NCBI RefSeq assembly: GCF_029029505.1
Contig: NZ_JAKJSD010000020.1
Span: 16,636-80,635 of the forward strand
Origin: Ancylomarina sp. DW003
GTDB lineage: Bacteria > Bacteroidota > Bacteroidia > Bacteroidales > Marinifilaceae
DNA: 64,000 nucleotides
Direction of reading: 5' to 3'
The position numbers and the translations under genes were made by a program. Each line of letters starts with the position of its first letter. Within the stretch, counting starts at the first letter, position 1. Under the pieces are notes generated by a model. That model searched no databases. It was not told where the DNA came from and was given only the letters and a program-made list of their open reading frames with translations. Shown piece by piece: positions 44,229-55,802 of this stretch.

Positions 44229-47201
44229 TTACTTCTTTTTAGCAATTACTTTCTGAATACGTAGTTTCGTATCGTAAGCAATAGGTGTTGCAATAAATAG
44301 TGAAGAGTATGTACCAACTACAACACCGACAATTAATGCAAAAGTAAAGCCTTGGATTGATGTTCCTCCGAAGAAGAAGATTGCTAACAATACAACTAAT
44401 GTAGAAAGAGAAGTACTAAATGTACGACGCAATGTACTATTCAATGCACTGTCGATAACCCCTTCCGGATCGCGCTTAGGATGTAATCCCAAGTACTCAC
44501 GAATACGGTCAAATACAACCACGGTATCATTAATCGAATAACCAACTACAGTTAGAATCGCTGCAATAAAGGCTTGGTCAATCTCAAGTGAGAATGGTAA
44601 GAGACCTTTGAATATTGAGAAGATACCCAATACAATAATTGTATCGTGAGTTAGGGCTGCAACAGCACCTAAACCATATTGCCAGTTAGAGAAACGAACC
44701 ATGATGTAAAGGAAGATCACGATTAATGCAAATAAGATAGACAAAACTGCTGACTGACGAATATCATCGGCAATAGTAGGACCTACTTTTTGTGACATCT
44801 TACGGTTATTCTCAAGGAATGATTCAAGAGTCGTTCCGGTTGGAAGATATTGCTTTAATCCTTCGAATAGTTTAGCTTCTACTTCATCATCAATTTCGAT
44901 TCCTTCTTCGTCAATCTTGTACTTAGTAGAAATTTTAACTTGGTTATTACCACCAAATGTTTTCACCTCAGGAGCGTGTCCGTAAACAGCATCAAGAGAC
45001 TTAGAAATTTCTCCAACAACTACCGGCTGATCGAAAGCTACAACGTAAGTTCTACCTCCTTTAAAGTCGATACCTTGATTTAAACCACGAGTTGATAAGG
45101 ATCCAATTGAAACAACAATAGCAATAGCTGAAATCACATAGAATACTTTTCTTTTCTGGATGAAAGTAATTGCAGTATTACGCAACCAGTTATCAGTAAG
45201 CTTAGTCGTAAATGTAATATTGCTCTTACGCTTAAGGCGTCCTTCGAAGAATAAACGAGTAATGAAAATTGCTGCGAATAATGAAGAAATAATACCGATT
45301 ACAAGTGTGGTAGCGAAACCTTTAATTGGACCTTCACCAAAAATGTAAAGAATAATACCCGTTAAAAGAGTTGTTAAGTTACCATCGATAATCGCAGAAT
45401 AAGCGTTCTTATATCCATCAGAGATAGCTAAACCTAAACCTTTACCCGACTTCATCTCTTCTTGAATACGCTCGAAAATAAGTACGTTCGCATCGACCGA
45501 CATACCAATGGTTAAGACGATACCCGCAATACCCGGTAGTGTTAATACTGCACCTAATGAAGCAAGGACTCCAAAGATGAAGAATAAGTTGGTGATCAAA
45601 GCGACGTTTGCTGTAAGACCAGCGCCCTTGCTATAGAAGAAGAACATGTAAACCAAGATCAATAAGAAGGCGATGATGAATGACCACATACCTTTTTCAA
45701 TTGACTCTTGTCCCAATGATGGTCCAACAACTTCGTCGGCAATAATGTGTGCAGGAGCAGGCAACTTACCTGACTTAAGAATATTTGCAAGGTCTTTCGC
45801 TTCAGCAATAGTAAAACCACCACTAATAGAAGAAGAGCCACCTTTAATTTCTGATTGTACAGTTGGAGCAGAATAAACATAGCCGTCAAGAACAATAGCA
45901 ATAGCTCTTTGCAGATTATCTTTAGTCATACGTGCCCAAATTTTAGCACCTTCACCGTTCATACTCATCGATACTTCAGCGCTTGCTGTTTGCTGGTCGA
46001 TTTCTTCACGAGCCGAAGTTACCACATCACCATCAAGTGGTGCTTTACCATCGCGGCTTGTTACTTTAATAGCATATAACTCAAAGAAGTTTCCACCTTT
46101 GTCCATTGATTTAACATCCCATAATAACTTTAAGTTACGTGGGAGTATAGACTTAACGGCTGGCATTGCGAAAATATTATTTACGCGAGCTGTATCTTTA
46201 ATGTGTGAGTAACCCACAACAGCTAAAGATGATCCGCCTCTACCTTGGTTAGGATTAAGAACAGAGAATAAAGGGTATTTTTTAGCGATGTCTTTAGCAT
46301 TGCTTAATGAATCCTGAGGCTCACCTTCAATTTTATCTAAAAGAGCAACATCTTCGTCAGCTTTAGCTTCTTTCTTAACTTCTTCAACTTTCTCATCTTC
46401 GTATACGTCAGAAGCAGCATTAATTTCAGCTAACTTCGTGTTAACTGCATTTAAATGACCACCAACTTCGCTGAAGGTAAAAGTTTCCCAGAACTCAAGA
46501 CTTGCAGTTCCCTGAAGTAACTTACGAACACGAGCAGCATCTTTAATACCTGGAAGTTCGATGATGATACGACCTGAAACATCAGCTTTCTGAATGTTAG
46601 GTTGTGCTACACCAAAACGGTCGATACGAGAGCGCAAGATGTTGAACGTATTGTCAATAGCTGATTCAGTTTCAGTCTTAAGAACCTCAAGAACCTCATC
46701 GTTAGTTGCACCAAAAGCAATTTTGTCTTTTAACTCAAGAGTTCCGAAAATATCTGGTGAAGATAACTGAGCGCTAGGGTTGATTTCGCTGAATGCTTTT
46801 CCAAAAAGTGTTACGAAGTCATCCTGAGAGTTAGCTTGCAACTGCTTAGCCTTTGCAATAGCAGCAACGAAAGTTTCGTCCTTACTATTGTTAGCCATAG
46901 CCTTAATGATGTCAACAACAGAAACCTCCATGGTAACGTTCATCCCACCCTTAAGGTCAAGCCCTAAGTTCATCTCAAGCTCTTTACACTCTTTGTAAGT
47001 ATAACCTCTTAGTCCTAAGAAACTATACACTTTTTCTCCTCGAATTGAATCCAGGTAAGTTTGTTCTTTTTTGATATCGCCTGCACCAAACAGACGAGCA
47101 TCTTTCTCAACTTTCTTTGTTACATAGGTAAAAGTCAATTGATACAAACTCACTAGGGCAAATACAATAGCGAGAAGTCTAATCGCTCCTTTATTTCGCA
47201 T
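44229..47201 (-). CDS. secDF: Fused protein translocase subunit SecDF
   Basis: 990-aa Sec accessory protein that uses the proton gradient to pull secreted proteins across the inner membrane. The SecD half has LGLDLKGGMNVTMEV, a large periplasmic P1 domain (about 90-480) and TM helices from GMWSFIIAFLLILVYMFFF to about 640. The SecF half begins near 690 with RGLNQGIDFKGGRTYVV and ends in NDTVVVFDRIREY and SLSTLVVLLAIFFFGG. Fusion and length are normal for Bacteroidota. A highly charged insert near residues 255-295 separates P1 subdomains. Confidence 0.96.
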   Translation of the reverse strand: MRNKGAIRLLAIVFALVSLYQLTFTYVTKKVEKDARLFGAGDIKKEQTYLDSIRGEKVYSFLGLRGYTYKECKELEMNLGLDLKGGMNVTMEVSVVDIIKAMANNSKDETFVAAIAKAKQLQANSQDDFVTLFGKAFSEINPSAQLSSPDIFGTLELKDKIAFGATNDEVLEVLKTETESAIDNTFNILRSRIDRFGVAQPNIQKADVSGRIIIELPGIKDAARVRKLLQGTASLEFWETFTFSEVGGHLNAVNTKLAEINAASDVYEDEKVEEVKKEAKADEDVALLDKIEGEPQDSLSNAKDIAKKYPLFSVLNPNQGRGGSSLAVVGYSHIKDTARVNNIFAMPAVKSILPRNLKLLWDVKSMDKGGNFFELYAIKVTSRDGKAPLDGDVVTSAREEIDQQTASAEVSMSMNGEGAKIWARMTKDNLQRAIAIVLDGYVYSAPTVQSEIKGGSSSISGGFTIAEAKDLANILKSGKLPAPAHIIADEVVGPSLGQESIEKGMWSFIIAFLLILVYMFFFYSKGAGLTANVALITNLFFIFGVLASLGAVLTLPGIAGIVLTIGMSVDANVLIFERIQEEMKSGKGLGLAISDGYKNAYSAIIDGNLTTLLTGIILYIFGEGPIKGFATTLVIGIISSLFAAIFITRLFFEGRLKRKSNITFTTKLTDNWLRNTAITFIQKRKVFYVISAIAIVVSIGSLSTRGLNQGIDFKGGRTYVVAFDQPVVVGEISKSLDAVYGHAPEVKTFGGNNQVKISTKYKIDEEGIEIDDEVEAKLFEGLKQYLPTGTTLESFLENNRKMSQKVGPTIADDIRQSAVLSILFALIVIFLYIMVRFSNWQYGLGAVAALTHDTIIVLGIFSIFKGLLPFSLEIDQAFIAAILTVVGYSINDTVVVFDRIREYLGLHPKRDPEGVIDSALNSTLRRTFSTSLSTLVVLLAIFFFGGTSIQGFTFALIVGVVVGTYSSLFIATPIAYDTKLRIQKVIAKKK

Positions 47202-47332
47202 GTGTTTAGGTTTAATAAATTCTTATTATGTGATATTTTTAATTTTCACCTCAAATTAACGCACAAATATATTATTTTTTTTTGAATTTTTTGGAACTAT
47301 ATTTTTGTGCTCACTCTCATTGCTTTAGACGA

Positions 47333-47782
47333 TTATTCTTGGTTTTTGTTTAAAATGAGGATACTTTTTTGATAATCAATTATGGCTTGATGACGAAGTA
47401 AAAAATCGCTGCCCAAAAGACCACAAATTTGCCTTTGGCAATGTTTCTCGTACATCTGATTGATTTGAGTTAAATCGATAAGGACGACATTTAGGTCTTC
47501 AGAAACGAAATCACCAAAACTTAAGCTCTTAATTTCGACCAAATTTGATTCTATTTCACTGCCACCAAGGCCACAAGATTGTAAATCATCCTGATCCTGA
47601 TCTTTGTGTTGGTAGTTTAATACGAAATTCTGATCGAAAACGGTTTTTGAAGCCCCGGTGTCTATTACCATTTCACCATCTTGTTCGCCATTTAAATTGC
47701 ACTTTACAAGCAGATGAAAACTTTGACTTTCAAGCTCAATTATTTCTACTGGAATATATATAGGAGAGTTATTCATATGCAT
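47333..47782 (-). CDS. Retropepsin-like aspartic protease domain protein
   Basis: About 149 aa from the Met at 47782 (MHMNNSPIYIPVEI); an earlier in-frame Met at 47815 is possible. The catalytic motif GEMVIDTGASKTVFD is the retropepsin Asp-Thr-Gly, and the later ICGLLGSDFLLRHQAIIDYQ is the hydrophobic-hydrophobic-Gly element. A single domain implies a homodimer. No signal peptide is evident, so cytoplasmic. Substrate unknown. Confidence 0.85.
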   Translation of the reverse strand: MHMNNSPIYIPVEIIELESQSFHLLVKCNLNGEQDGEMVIDTGASKTVFDQNFVLNYQHKDQDQDDLQSCGLGGSEIESNLVEIKSLSFGDFVSEDLNVVLIDLTQINQMYEKHCQRQICGLLGSDFLLRHQAIIDYQKSILILNKNQE

Positions 47783-47917
47783 TCTATTCTCTGATTTTCT
47801 GAAATTGAAAACCAAAGATAAGCAATGGAATGAAAGAATATCAATCTTTTGCTTCTTATTAAAGCTAATTTACGTTTATGGGCTTGAATTACTATTTGAG
47901 GTGTTTTTTAATTTATA

Positions 47918-50671
47918 TTAATTCATCATATGATAAGAATTGTACATGCCGGTATCCATTCGCCTGTTGCGAGATCCTTTATTTCCATTTCTGATTTTAT
48001 AAGTAAAACTTAACATATAGAATTTATTCAGTTTTTTCGAATAGTTATCTGAAGTATATAAATCATTTACGTAGTGTGTCCTTTCACTTGTCTGATTCAA
48101 TATGTCATAAGCAACCAGAGATATTTCACCGCGCTTATTTTTAAAGACCTTACTTGAAATACCAATATCAAGCAACCAATTATTCTCCACATCATCGGTG
48201 CTGATGTTATTTTTATGTACAAAATTGGTATTCGTTTTTAGAATGAAACTCTTGATGAAATTCCAGTATAGATTTAGGCTATTGGTTTGTGAAAAATATT
48301 TGGAACCTGAGGAGGTGAGGTTTGTATTTTTGGATACGGTGTATTGAGTTTGGCTCGAAATAGTGAAATCCAATTTTTCACTAATATTTGAATTTAATTT
48401 TAAGCCCTGATCAAGTCTTAAGGAATTTGCGAACGATTTCTTATCGTTTACCAAAGTTGGGTTGTGAGAGAAATTCACTGAAGTATTAAAATTCAACTTT
48501 GATTGTAATTTCTTGATTGGAATACCATATGTGATACTGGCATTCAGATTATATTGGCCATTCAAGTTTGTTGGTTGTGAAAATTGACCTCCTTTGGGAA
48601 GAAAGTATTGCTTGTTGATTAAAGTATCGTTTAAGGCAACTATGGTTCTTTGTCCAACCGCATTATTACTTTTGCTGGCGCTAAAGTTTATAGAAGTAAA
48701 ACTCCCGGTTTCCATATTAGAGGCTGTATAAAAAAACATCAAATTATGATTTGTTGTTTGCTTTAAATTAGAATTCCCCATTGAGATGAATAGAGGGTTT
48801 GACACATTAACGATTTCTTGGAGTTGTTTGGCGCTCGGGTTATAGGTTCCCATTCTATAAAATAGATTCAGCATCCTGTTTTTCTTCATTGTCAATGATA
48901 TTTGAGCAGAAGGAAGCATAGAAAAATAATCCTTGCTAAGTTCATGGTTTTTAGGAAATACCTCATTGTTGTCAAGTTTTGTGTGTTGAAAATCGGTTCC
49001 CAGCATAAAACTTACTTTGTCTAAACGATGATTGTAGGAGAAACGCCCTGTATTATTTTTTGTTGAATTCTTAAATTCATTAGAAGTCAGTGTATCAAGC
49101 TTTGTGTAACTCTTTTTTTCGTCATCGAAATTGTAACTGGCTTTTTTCGATTTCTGTGTATTTACCGAGTAGTTGTATCCTACTGAGAGTCGCCCTTTTT
49201 TTCCTATTTTCTCGTTGAATGATAGACCTCCTCTGAAATTTTCAGATTTGGCATCTTGATTTGATTGCTGGTTGATATTTTGATTTATTTGTTGTGCTTC
49301 ACCCTTTATTTCGGAAAGCTGACTGCCATCAGAATCATTGTCATTTTGTCCATAGGAAGCGTTTACAGAAAGAGTTCTTCCATTTTCATTTAACCTTCTT
49401 GAGAAATATAAGTTTTGGTTAAAACTAGTTGATTCGCTTTGTCGACTTGTTTTATTGTTGTTTGAGTTTATAAAAGCGTCCGATAATTTAGTCTCAGAGA
49501 ATGAGTTTCTTTTTGATTCTGAATCGGATGCCGAAAGTCTTGAACTTAATGTTATTCGATTTTTAGGATTCGAATTGATGTTCCAACGAAAATTAAGATT
49601 GTGATTACCTTGATCCTGATCAGATACATTACGACTCGATAGAGTCTGCCCTTCTAATGGATATGAGGTGTAAGTTCTAAGAGTCCTACTTTGAGTTTTT
49701 GAATCATTTTCAGAATAGTTATAACTGGTAGAGAATTCACTTTTCTTTTTTCCTGTTCTATTAAAGTTAAAACCTAAATTATTTTGTTGTAATTCATCGC
49801 CACTAATCGATCCTCTGAAAGCTCTTTTTCTACTTAAGTGCAAAGGAGCATTTACATTTTTTGAATTACCTGCTATGGTAAACCTGTTCTTTTCTGAAAA
49901 CTGGTTGATATTAGCTTTTAAAGCAAATTTTTCATCCTTACCTATGCCCGCGGCCATACTACCAAAACGCATGCTTTTGCTTTTTTGCTTGGTTACAATA
50001 TTTACAGTTTTGTTCTTTTCCTTATCCTCGAATCCTGTAAATTTTGACTCGTCACTTTTGTATTCGTAAACTTCTACGTTTTTTATGACATCACTAGGAA
50101 TGGTTTCAAGAGCCTTATTAATATCATTACCAAAGAACTTTTTACCATCAACCAGTATTTCTTTTACTTCCTGTCCTTGTGCTGTAAGTTTTCCATTAAT
50201 ATTGAAGAAACCTGGCATTTTGGCAATCAACTCTTCAGCACTAGCATCAGGATTTACCTTATAGGCATCCGGATTGAAGATAGTAGTATCTCCTTTTTGC
50301 TTGGTTGGTGGTAATGTTTCAATGACATTAATTTCGCCAAGCATTTTTTTATTCTCTATTAGATTGAATTGACCAATATCAACTGCTTTTTTATCGATAT
50401 TAATTAATTTATTAATTTTTCGATAACCAATAAAAGAGATTAAAAGCTTGTACTGACCAGGCTTGATTTTCATGTTGAAATTCCCCTTATCATCGGTAAT
50501 AGTTCCTTTTCTGTCTAGAGAATCTTTTTGATTAGTCATTAAAACTGTAGCACCAGGTACTGTAAGGTGCGTATCTGAATCAAAAACTTTTCCTTTAACA
50601 AGCGAACTTTTTTGTGCAGAACTGATGAATGAAATAAAGGCGAAAAGTAGGATGAATGTATAACGGGCCAT
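47918..50671 (-). CDS. Outer-membrane TonB-receptor-like barrel (OMP_b-brl_3 type)
   Basis: 917 aa. Signal peptide (MARYTFILLFAFISFISSAQ), a carboxypeptidase-regulatory-like domain (about 25-105, SLVKGKVFDSDTHLTVPGATVLMTN), a plug-like region (about 120-225, LIAKMPGFFNINGKLTAQGQEVKEILVDGKKFF), then a long barrel rich in alternating aromatic strands. No TonB box is apparent and no SusD partner is adjacent. This is the widespread outer-membrane beta-barrel family of Bacteroidota with unknown ligand. Confidence 0.88.
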   Translation of the reverse strand: MARYTFILLFAFISFISSAQKSSLVKGKVFDSDTHLTVPGATVLMTNQKDSLDRKGTITDDKGNFNMKIKPGQYKLLISFIGYRKINKLINIDKKAVDIGQFNLIENKKMLGEINVIETLPPTKQKGDTTIFNPDAYKVNPDASAEELIAKMPGFFNINGKLTAQGQEVKEILVDGKKFFGNDINKALETIPSDVIKNVEVYEYKSDESKFTGFEDKEKNKTVNIVTKQKSKSMRFGSMAAGIGKDEKFALKANINQFSEKNRFTIAGNSKNVNAPLHLSRKRAFRGSISGDELQQNNLGFNFNRTGKKKSEFSTSYNYSENDSKTQSRTLRTYTSYPLEGQTLSSRNVSDQDQGNHNLNFRWNINSNPKNRITLSSRLSASDSESKRNSFSETKLSDAFINSNNNKTSRQSESTSFNQNLYFSRRLNENGRTLSVNASYGQNDNDSDGSQLSEIKGEAQQINQNINQQSNQDAKSENFRGGLSFNEKIGKKGRLSVGYNYSVNTQKSKKASYNFDDEKKSYTKLDTLTSNEFKNSTKNNTGRFSYNHRLDKVSFMLGTDFQHTKLDNNEVFPKNHELSKDYFSMLPSAQISLTMKKNRMLNLFYRMGTYNPSAKQLQEIVNVSNPLFISMGNSNLKQTTNHNLMFFYTASNMETGSFTSINFSASKSNNAVGQRTIVALNDTLINKQYFLPKGGQFSQPTNLNGQYNLNASITYGIPIKKLQSKLNFNTSVNFSHNPTLVNDKKSFANSLRLDQGLKLNSNISEKLDFTISSQTQYTVSKNTNLTSSGSKYFSQTNSLNLYWNFIKSFILKTNTNFVHKNNISTDDVENNWLLDIGISSKVFKNKRGEISLVAYDILNQTSERTHYVNDLYTSDNYSKKLNKFYMLSFTYKIRNGNKGSRNRRMDTGMYNSYHMMN

Positions 50672-50811
50672 ATAGTAGTGTTGTAAATGAATCGCTAAAA
50701 ATAGAATGGATATAGGTTAAGAACTACATAGTTCTGGTTAATTGATGTTAAATAACAGTGTAAAGGTTAAAATAGATAGATGAATTGATCACATTTTTTC
50801 TGAATGAAAAA

Positions 50812-50839
50812 AAAGGCTTGACGTTTGCGTCAAGCCTTT
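50812..50839 (-). terminator. mdh terminator
   Basis: AAAGGCTTGACG-TTTG-CGTCAAGCCTTT, a perfect 12-bp stem flanked by A8 on the plus strand, i.e. a T run on the transcript, 28 bp past mdh. Confidence 0.93.
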
Positions 50840-50866
50840 CAATATTTAATAAGATGAAAAAAACGC

Positions 50867-51802
50867 TTAGATAATAGCCATTTCATCAAGAACTTTCATT
50901 ACTGATTTCACTGCAGTTGCAGATCCTTCAAGAAGTTCCTTTTCTTCCTTATTCAATTTTACTTCAATCACTTTTTCAATACCGTTCTTACCAAGAACTA
51001 CAGGTACGCCTAAGTAGATATCATTCATGCCATACTCACCATTAAGAAGAGCACAAACAGGGAAAATTCTCTTTTGATCGCGAACAATAGCTTCAACCAT
51101 TTGAGCAGCAGCAGCACCTGGTGCATACCAAGCAGAAGTTCCCATAAGATTTACTAGTTCTCCACCACCTTTTTTAGTTCTCTCGATAATAGCCTCTAAC
51201 TTATCAGCTTCGATTAACTCAGTTACAGGAATTCCGGCAACAGTTGTGTAGCGAGGAAGTGGAACCATAGTATCACCGTGTCCACCCATCAATAACGCTT
51301 GAATATCCTTAGGAGAAACGTTTAATTCCTCTGCAAGGAAGGCACGGTAACGAGCTGTATCAAGCACACCAGCCATACCAAATACTTTATTCGATGCTTT
51401 TTTAGCAGTCAAGAAAGCTGCGTAAGTCATCACGTCAAGTGGGTTCGATACGATAATGATGATTGCGTCAGGAGAGTGCTTCACAACGTTCTCAGTAACC
51501 GATTTTACGATTCCTGCGTTGATAGAAATTAAGTCATCGCGACTCATACCCGGCTTACGTGGAAGACCTGAAGTAATCACAACAACTTCTGAACCAGCAG
51601 TAGCAGTATAATCATTAGTTACACCTTTTACGCGGGTATCGTAATAATTAATTGGAGCAGTTTGCCACATATCAAGAGCTTTACCTTCTGATAAACCATC
51701 TTTAATGTCAACCAAGATAACCTCGTTTGCCAATTCTTTTTGAGCGATGCAATTTGCACATGTTGCGCCAACATTACCTGCGCCTACAACAGTTATTTTC
51801 AT
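50867..51802 (-). CDS. mdh: Malate dehydrogenase
   Basis: 311-aa NAD-dependent LDH-like malate dehydrogenase of the TCA cycle. The cofactor fold is TVVGAGNVGATCANCIA, the substrate-binding Arg loop is LPRKPGMSRDDL, NPLDVMTY follows, and the catalytic His is in LMGGHGDTMVPL. The Arg in the specificity loop (position of R-K-P-G) favours malate over lactate. Confidence 0.95.
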   Translation of the reverse strand: MKITVVGAGNVGATCANCIAQKELANEVILVDIKDGLSEGKALDMWQTAPINYYDTRVKGVTNDYTATAGSEVVVITSGLPRKPGMSRDDLISINAGIVKSVTENVVKHSPDAIIIIVSNPLDVMTYAAFLTAKKASNKVFGMAGVLDTARYRAFLAEELNVSPKDIQALLMGGHGDTMVPLPRYTTVAGIPVTELIEADKLEAIIERTKKGGGELVNLMGTSAWYAPGAAAAQMVEAIVRDQKRIFPVCALLNGEYGMNDIYLGVPVVLGKNGIEKVIEVKLNKEEKELLEGSATAVKSVMKVLDEMAII

Positions 51803-52529
51803 ATTCGTAATTTTAGATATGCCGTTGAAAATTGATCATTTCTATTTTGATCTTCAGAACTCAAGTCCGAAACTGGAAATGATTTTAGTTAGAACGACAA
51901 AATATATATAACTAATAATTTGATGTTTCTTATTGAAGAAATATTTCTTTATATGCAGACAAATATATTCAGATTGGGATAAAAAAAAAGCCATATTTAT
52001 CTGCTCTTCAACAGTAAAACTTAAATATATGAAAATAGTTTAGGTTTTGCGCATATAAAGATGTTTTTGTCCTAAATCCGAAAACGTTTGCGTTCCAATT
52101 TTTTATGTAATTCCTATAAAACCTTCTATTTAGGGTGATTTTGTATGCTAAGGCTGAAATGTGATTTTTTCCTTTTTGAATAATTTTTGATTAGGGTATT
52201 TTTTAGATATTGTATTTTCCCTATCTGATTTTACTTATCTATTGCAATTATTTATGATAACATATTAATACTTGTGAATTATTCCTTGATAGTTTTCGAA
52301 AAAACGAACTTGAATATCATTTTGGGAGTTAAAAAAATGAAGAGAAGTACTTTTATATGGACTTTCTTTAAAATCTATGACTTAAGAGGGGTTTTTAACT
52401 CAGAATTTCTTAATTTCGTGCCAAATTTTTCGCAAACAATTTTTATCTAAATATGAGTTGCTTTAATTGAAAGACAGTTGATTAGAATTTAACTGTTTAT
52501 GAATTATAAACTCAATAAATTAATTAATA
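51803..52529. other. Long divergent intergenic region between mdh and valS
   Basis: 727 bp of AT-rich DNA without a supportable gene. A near-consensus -7 box TAATTTCG at 52411-52418 could serve valS. No T-box or other leader RNA was recognised. Confidence 0.45.
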
Positions 52530-55151
52530 ATGGAAATCCCAACAAAGTACAATCCTGCAGAATCGGAGGACAAGTGGTATAAGTATTGGATGGATAAAGG
52601 ATTCTTCCACTCTGTACCAGACGAGAGAGAGGCGTATACAATTGTAATACCGCCACCAAACGTCACCGGTGTCTTACACATGGGGCATATGCTGAACAAT
52701 ACGATTCAAGATGTATTGGTCCGCAGAGCCAGATTGCAGGGAAAGAATGTCTGTTGGGTGCCTGGTACCGATCACGCTTCTATTGCTACCGAAGCTAAAG
52801 TTGTAAATAAACTGAGAGAAGAAGGTATTTCTAAGGAAGATATTACTCGCGATGAGTTTATGAAACATGCTTGGGAATGGAAAGAAAAGCACGGTGGAAT
52901 CATCTTGGAGCAACTTAAGAAATTAGGTGCATCTTGTGATTGGGAGCGTACTGCTTTTACAATGGATGAGTCTTTATACGATTCAGTAATCGATGTATTT
53001 ATTGATCTTTATAATAAAGAAAAGATTTATCGCGGTGTTCGTATGGTAAACTGGGATCCATCGGCGCAAACAGCTGTTTCCGACGAAGAGGTAATCCACA
53101 AAGAATTACAATCAAAACTTTACTATTTAAGATATCAGGTTGAAGGTAGCGAGGAGTATATTACGATTGCGACGACTCGCCCTGAAACAATTCTTGGTGA
53201 TACAGCAGTTTGTATCAATCCAAAAGATGAACGATTTGCTCATTTAAGAGGTAAGCGTTGTATCGTACCATTGGTAAATCGTTCTATCCCTATTATCGAG
53301 GATGAATACGTAGATATGGAGTTTGGTACAGGTGCTTTGAAAATTACGCCTGCTCACGATATTCATGATTATGAAATTGGTGACCGTCATAACCTAGAGT
53401 CTATCGATATCTTTAACGATAATGGAACCATGAGTGAAGCGGCACAGCTTTATATTGGTAAAGATCGTTTCGAAGTTCGTGATTTGATTCTTCCGGACTT
53501 AGAGAAAGCAGGAAACTTAGTTAAGGTTGAAGACTATGTGAACAAAGTTGGTTTCTCTGAGCGTACCGATGCTGTTATTGAGCCTAAGTTGAGTATGCAG
53601 TGGTTCCTTAATATGAAGGAATTGGCTGAGCCAGCTTTGGAGCATGTCATGAATGACGATATTCAATTGCACCCGGCTAAGTTCAAAAACACTTACCGTC
53701 ATTGGATGGAAAATGTTAAGGATTGGTGTATTTCTCGTCAGTTATGGTGGGGACAGCGTATTCCGGTTTACTACTTGCCAGAAGGTGGTTATGTAGTTGC
53801 CAAAACAATTGAAGAAGCTCTTGTTACAGCTACGGCTAAAACAGGAAAGACATATCAATCAGAAGATTTACGTCAGGATGAGGATGTACTAGATACATGG
53901 TTCTCTTCTTGGTTGTGGCCTCTTTCTGTATTCGATGGTATTCGTAATCCTGAAAATGAGGAGATCAAATACTATTATCCAACTAACGATTTGGTATCAG
54001 GACCAGATATTCTATTTTTCTGGATTGCTCGTATGGTAATTGCAGGATATGAATACAAAGGTGAAAAGCCATTTTCTAATGTTTATTTGACGGGTATTGT
54101 TCGCGATGAGCAAGGTCGTAAAATGTCTAAATCATTGGGTAACTCTCCAGATCCATTAGATCTAATTGAGAAATATGGTGCTGATGGTGTTCGTGTTGGT
54201 ATGTTATTGTGTTCTCCTGCTGGAGGAGACTTGCTTTTCAACGAGAATTTACCGGAGCAAGGACGTAACTTTACGACTAAGATTTGGAATGCATTCCGTT
54301 TGGTTAAAGGATGGGAAGTTGCAGATATCGAACAACCAGAATATGCACGAATTGCAACTGAAGTTTTCCATGCTCGTTTGAATAACACGATGGAGCAATT
54401 GGATGAGCAGTTCAAACAATATCGTATTAGCGAGGCCTTAATGACTGTTTATACTTTATTCCGCGATGAATTTTCATCATGGTATTTAGAAATGGTGAAG
54501 CCAGCTTATCAGCAGCCAATCGATAAGAAAACTTTCGATTCAACTGTTGCTCTTTTCGAGAAGTTGATGCAATTGTTACACCCATTCATGCCTTTCTTAA
54601 CTGAGGAGATCTGGCAATTACTAGCCGATCGTTCTGAAGAGGATAGTATCATGGTATCAGTTATGCCGAAACCAGATTCTTATGATGCTGACTTGTTAGC
54701 AAAATTTGATCAGGTGAAAGAAGTAATTGTAGCTGTTCGTAACATCCGTAAGCAAAAGAATATTGCCTTTAAGGAAGTTTTGGAAATGAACTACAAAGCA
54801 AAAGGAGACAATTACGATGCTTCTTTCGATTGTGTGGTTGCTAAAATGTGTAACTTAAAAGAGATTTCAACTGCAAATGGTGAAATGGCTGGTGCCATGT
54901 CGTTCATTGTAAATGCAATTGAGTATTTCATTCCTCTTGGAGATCTTGTTAATGTAGAAGAAGAGATTAAAAAGATGGAAGATGAGTTGAAATATACGCA
55001 AGGTTTCTTGATGTCAGTTCAGAAGAAAATGAGCAATGAGCGTTTTGTAAATAACGCACCCGCAAAAGTGATTGAGATTGAGAAAAAGAAAATGGCTGAT
55101 GCAGAAGCTAAAATCAAAGTTTTAGAAGACCGTATCGCTAGCATGAAGTAA
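52530..55151 (+). CDS. valS: Valine--tRNA ligase
   Basis: 873-aa class I aminoacyl-tRNA synthetase. HIGH motif [14 protein letters not shown] near residue 40, editing (CP1) domain about 190-350 ([16 protein letters not shown]), [22 protein letters not shown] motif [14 protein letters not shown] near residue 530, anticodon-binding domain about 620-760, and a C-terminal coiled coil (about 805-873) that contacts tRNA. Full length and normal. Confidence 0.97.
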   Translation: MEIPTKYNPAESEDKWYKYWMDKGFFHSVPDEREAYTIVIPPPNVTGVLHMGHMLNNTIQDVLVRRARLQGKNVCWVPGTDHASIATEAKVVNKLREEGISKEDITRDEFMKHAWEWKEKHGGIILEQLKKLGASCDWERTAFTMDESLYDSVIDVFIDLYNKEKIYRGVRMVNWDPSAQTAVSDEEVIHKELQSKLYYLRYQVEGSEEYITIATTRPETILGDTAVCINPKDERFAHLRGKRCIVPLVNRSIPIIEDEYVDMEFGTGALKITPAHDIHDYEIGDRHNLESIDIFNDNGTMSEAAQLYIGKDRFEVRDLILPDLEKAGNLVKVEDYVNKVGFSERTDAVIEPKLSMQWFLNMKELAEPALEHVMNDDIQLHPAKFKNTYRHWMENVKDWCISRQLWWGQRIPVYYLPEGGYVVAKTIEEALVTATAKTGKTYQSEDLRQDEDVLDTWFSSWLWPLSVFDGIRNPENEEIKYYYPTNDLVSGPDILFFWIARMVIAGYEYKGEKPFSNVYLTGIVRDEQGRKMSKSLGNSPDPLDLIEKYGADGVRVGMLLCSPAGGDLLFNENLPEQGRNFTTKIWNAFRLVKGWEVADIEQPEYARIATEVFHARLNNTMEQLDEQFKQYRISEALMTVYTLFRDEFSSWYLEMVKPAYQQPIDKKTFDSTVALFEKLMQLLHPFMPFLTEEIWQLLADRSEEDSIMVSVMPKPDSYDADLLAKFDQVKEVIVAVRNIRKQKNIAFKEVLEMNYKAKGDNYDASFDCVVAKMCNLKEISTANGEMAGAMSFIVNAIEYFIPLGDLVNVEEEIKKMEDELKYTQGFLMSVQKKMSNERFVNNAPAKVIEIEKKKMADAEAKIKVLEDRIASMK

Positions 55152-55161
55152 GAAGAGATTT

Positions 55162-55210
55162 ACTCTTAAATATATAAATGCCGTTCCAATGATTTGGAGC
55201 GGCATTTTTT
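55162..55210 (+). terminator. valS terminator (first of two sibling copies)
   Basis: AAATGCCG..TCCAA pairs with TTGGA..CGGCATTT (55176-55207), followed by T6. The preceding ACTCTTAAATATATAAATGC is repeated at 56205-56252 together with the hairpin. Confidence 0.9.
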
Positions 55211-55275
55211 ATGCTTAAGTATAAAGGATTGATTACTTTTGAAATTATAATTATCCAGAATTTAAATTGTAGGTT

Positions 55276-55802
55276 TTGATAAGTAAAATGATAATCCGAC
55301 TATTCTGTTTGTTTTGTGTTTTAGTAGTGATTTTTAGTTTTGATAAGAAATATTCTATCGAAGAAAAATTATTAGAAAGTATATATCAAAGTGGCGAGAA
55401 ATATGGTCTTGATCTGGAATATGAATATTCGGAGTATAAGAAATTTTTAATTGCAAGTGGTTTTTTAGATGATGATACCGGAGTAAGTTATTATAAGTTT
55501 TATGAAAATATTGCTAATGTTCTAGAGCCTCATTATTTTGATTATAATTTCCTAGACTCCATTAAATATCATTCTAAGGATACTAGTATTGAATTTAAGG
55601 AGCTTTTTAAGCTCTTGAGTGGAGTTAAGACAAATTCCATTAAAGATTTTATGATATAGATTATCAAAAATCCAAACAATATTTGTTAGATAGAGCTATG
55701 GATTCTTTGTCTGTTTCTGGTCTATTGCATCCTAGTACAGTTGCAAAATCTATAACGAAGATATTAACTCCTGATGATTTTGACACGACTACTATAAAAT
55801 GA
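55276..55802 (+). pseudogene. Frameshifted exported protein upstream of the ExbD-like gene
   Basis: Starts at 55276 with a hydrophobic leader (MIIRLFCLFCVLVVIFSFD). The frame stops at 55659 after KDFMI. One extra T in the TTTT run at 55647-55650 would restore a frame that continues YDIDYQKSKQYLLDRAMDSL to a TGA at 55800-55802, which overlaps the next start codon as ATGA. The intact product would be about 178 aa with segments such as LDLEYEYSEYKKFLIASGFLDDDTGVSYYKFYENI. Function unknown. It may be a real mutation, a sequencing error or recoding. Confidence 0.7.

Noticed and set aside
51803..52529. T-box or other tRNA-sensing leader upstream of valS
   Set aside because: No specifier stem or anti-terminator motif is visible, and T-boxes are not expected in Bacteroidota.
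55640..55660. Programmed -1 frameshift in the gene upstream of the ExbD-like protein
   Set aside because: A TTT codon after T could slip, but there is no classical X XXY YYZ heptamer and no evident downstream pseudoknot. A lost T in TTTT is simpler.
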